NCBI GenBank assembly: GCA_017743585.1
Contig: JAGHYP010000168.1
Coordinates: 1 to 6,437, forward strand
Source of the DNA: Chloroflexota bacterium
GTDB taxonomy: Bacteria > Chloroflexota > Anaerolineae > Aggregatilineales > UBA2796
Length of the DNA stretch: 6,437 nucleotides
Reading direction: 5' to 3'
A program made the translations under genes and the position numbers. The notes under the pieces were generated by a model that did no database searches, was not told the DNA's origin, and worked only from the letters and a program-made list of their open reading frames with translations. Shown in pieces: positions 5,348-6,437 of this stretch. The stretch's first letter is position 1. Every line of letters starts with the position of its first letter.

Positions 5348-6437
5348 TCAGTCGGGCAAGGCGCGCCATGCTGCCATAGCGAGCAGCTGACCGCCAATGC
5401 GCGCCGCGACCTGTGCGTCTTCCGCCGCCTCGACCACGACCGCAATTGCCAGCGCGCGACCGTCAGGCAAATCCACGAAGCCGATCAGCCAACTATCCTG
5501 ACCCGCGCCCGAAAATGCCAAGCTAGCGTGTGCATGAAGCGTCGTCTCAGGCGGAAAGTTGAATTGCGCCGCCGCTCGTGCGCTACCGCTCAACACAGCT
5601 TCGCGCAACGCAGCGCGCACACGCCCTGCCGCTTCGCGAGTCATAGCTGCGCGTTCGAGCGACGCGCGCGGCATAGCTTCCCACGCCTCAGAGTCAGGCG
5701 CGCGCAACGCCTCGGCGATGTAAGGCGTCACCACGTTGCCGTGATTGGCGATGCCGCTCGCCACGAGCGCCATTTGCAGCGGCGTGGCCCGCAAATCGCC
5801 TTGACCGAGAGCGGCGCGCAAGCGCTCCGACGGATCGCGCAGCGCGTCGAGCGGTGTGCTGGGCAGCTCAGGAGCTGTCGGATAGCCATTCAAGCGCGGC
5901 GCGCTCAGCAAACCGAAAGCGCTGATTTTCTCTTGGACTTCGGCAGGATGCTGGACGGCGAACTCGGCGAACAAGTTTGGGCAGCCGCGCGCCAGAGCGC
6001 TTTGCAGACTCTCAATCGGCAGCGGCGACTCTACAAGGCAGCGCACTGTTAAATTGTCGATTGTGACAGGCGCTGCAGCCGAGTCGAACGCTTGCGGTTG
6101 CAGGGCAGGATTCGCCAACATGGCTGAGTAGATCACGAGCTGCAACGCGCCGCCTATCTGATACGCGCCTTGCAAGGCGCGGTTGAGCAGCGGCGCGCGC
6201 GGGTCGCTGCGCAGGCGCTCCCAATCGGCGTCCAGCGTGTTCGGATCGTAGAGCGGCGCGCTGTAGAGCGCCCAGATGGCGCCGCTCGGCACTTCCAGCA
6301 GCACGAGCGCGCCGCTATACGCGCCAAAGGCTTCCGCCGCTGCCGCCTGCAGGCTCGCGTCTACCGTCAGGCGCAAGTCGTCGCCGCGCGGCGAGCGATT
6401 GAGCAACTCGCCAAGCACAGCCGACCACAAATCCATG
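5348..6437 (-). CDS. Class B penicillin-binding-protein (PbpA/FtsI-type) transpeptidase homologue, catalytic residues lost; N-terminus outside window
   Basis: At least 362 residues of a transpeptidase domain are present; residue numbers count from the first Met in the window (6436). Family landmarks are DLRLTVDASLQAAA (20-33), SGAIWALYSAPLYDPNTLDA (51-70), APLLNRALQGAY (81-92), ALGQGDLRATPLQMALVASG (209-228), IANHGNVVTPYI (229-240) and DSWLIGFVDLPDG (314-326). Active class B PBPs cross-link peptidoglycan outside the membrane using SxxK, SxN and KTG. Here the expected Y-x-P-G-S-T-F-K reads YQIGGALQ (92-99), so Ser is Gly96 and Lys is Gln99. The expected S-C-N reads GCPN (151-154). KTGTA reads HASLA (303-307). 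The frame is otherwise intact, pointing to a pseudoenzyme rather than decay. The N-terminal anchor and dimerisation region must lie beyond the right edge, so Met 6436 is probably internal. Confidence 0.9.
   Translation of the reverse strand, partial: MDLWSAVLGELLNRSPRGDDLRLTVDASLQAAAAEAFGAYSGALVLLEVPSGAIWALYSAPLYDPNTLDADWERLRSDPRAPLLNRALQGAYQIGGALQLVIYSAMLANPALQPQAFDSAAAPVTIDNLTVRCLVESPLPIESLQSALARGCPNLFAEFAVQHPAEVQEKISAFGLLSAPRLNGYPTAPELPSTPLDALRDPSERLRAALGQGDLRATPLQMALVASGIANHGNVVTPYIAEALRAPDSEAWEAMPRASLERAAMTREAAGRVRAALREAVLSGSARAAAQFNFPPETTLHAHASLAFSGAGQDSWLIGFVDLPDGRALAIAVVVEAAEDAQVAARIGGQLLAMAAWRALPD

Noticed and set aside
5336..6052. 238-codon plus-strand frame opposite the PBP-like gene
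   Set aside because: The opposite strand encodes clear transpeptidase-family sequence. This frame is Arg-rich, without domain character, and is a compositional shadow.

Overview
The window looks like chromosomal DNA from a bacterium of moderately high GC (about 68% by hand count at 4801-4860). A Chloroflexota (Anaerolineae-like) host is my best guess. It rests on gene style: a PbpA-type class B penicillin-binding-protein homologue and a large acidic TPR/transmembrane protein. I could not test it with a search. Almost everything is on the minus strand. No phage, IS element, CRISPR array or rRNA is visible.

Layout, left to right. Positions 1-55 are an exact copy of an internal piece (683-737) of the histidine phosphatase gene. 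This piece abuts a minus-strand fragment encoding the unmistakable N-terminus of formamidopyrimidine-DNA glycosylase (mutM/fpg), which runs out of frame at the junction. This is either a contig-end join or a real rearrangement. Between mutM and the phosphatase is a short decayed frame that recalls a lipid-A-type acyltransferase. A plus-strand histidine phosphatase (456-977) follows, converging on a two-gene minus-strand unit: a small unrecognised protein (1346-1672), then acpS (974-1336). The stop codons of phosphatase and acpS share one CTAG.

Next is a class II tRNA-Leu(UAA) on the minus strand with a good promoter. Behind it is a multi-pass membrane protein (2095-3240) whose lower GC (about 37% at 2761-2880) sets it apart from its neighbours. 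The right third holds a GNAT acetyltransferase (3445-3909) 8 nt downstream of a TPR / acidic linker / single-TM protein (3918-5261) with its own promoter. At the right edge is a truncated class B PBP transpeptidase homologue (5348-window end).

The two most interesting items are at the right end. The PBP homologue keeps the transpeptidase scaffold but has lost the SxxK serine and lysine, the SxN serine and the KTG triad, so it appears to be a pseudoenzyme. Its neighbour is an inside-out membrane protein with five copies of a short D/E-L-D-A-L-F-like motif in a disordered cytoplasmic linker. Together they suggest an envelope or cell-wall scaffold, but that link is inference from position only.
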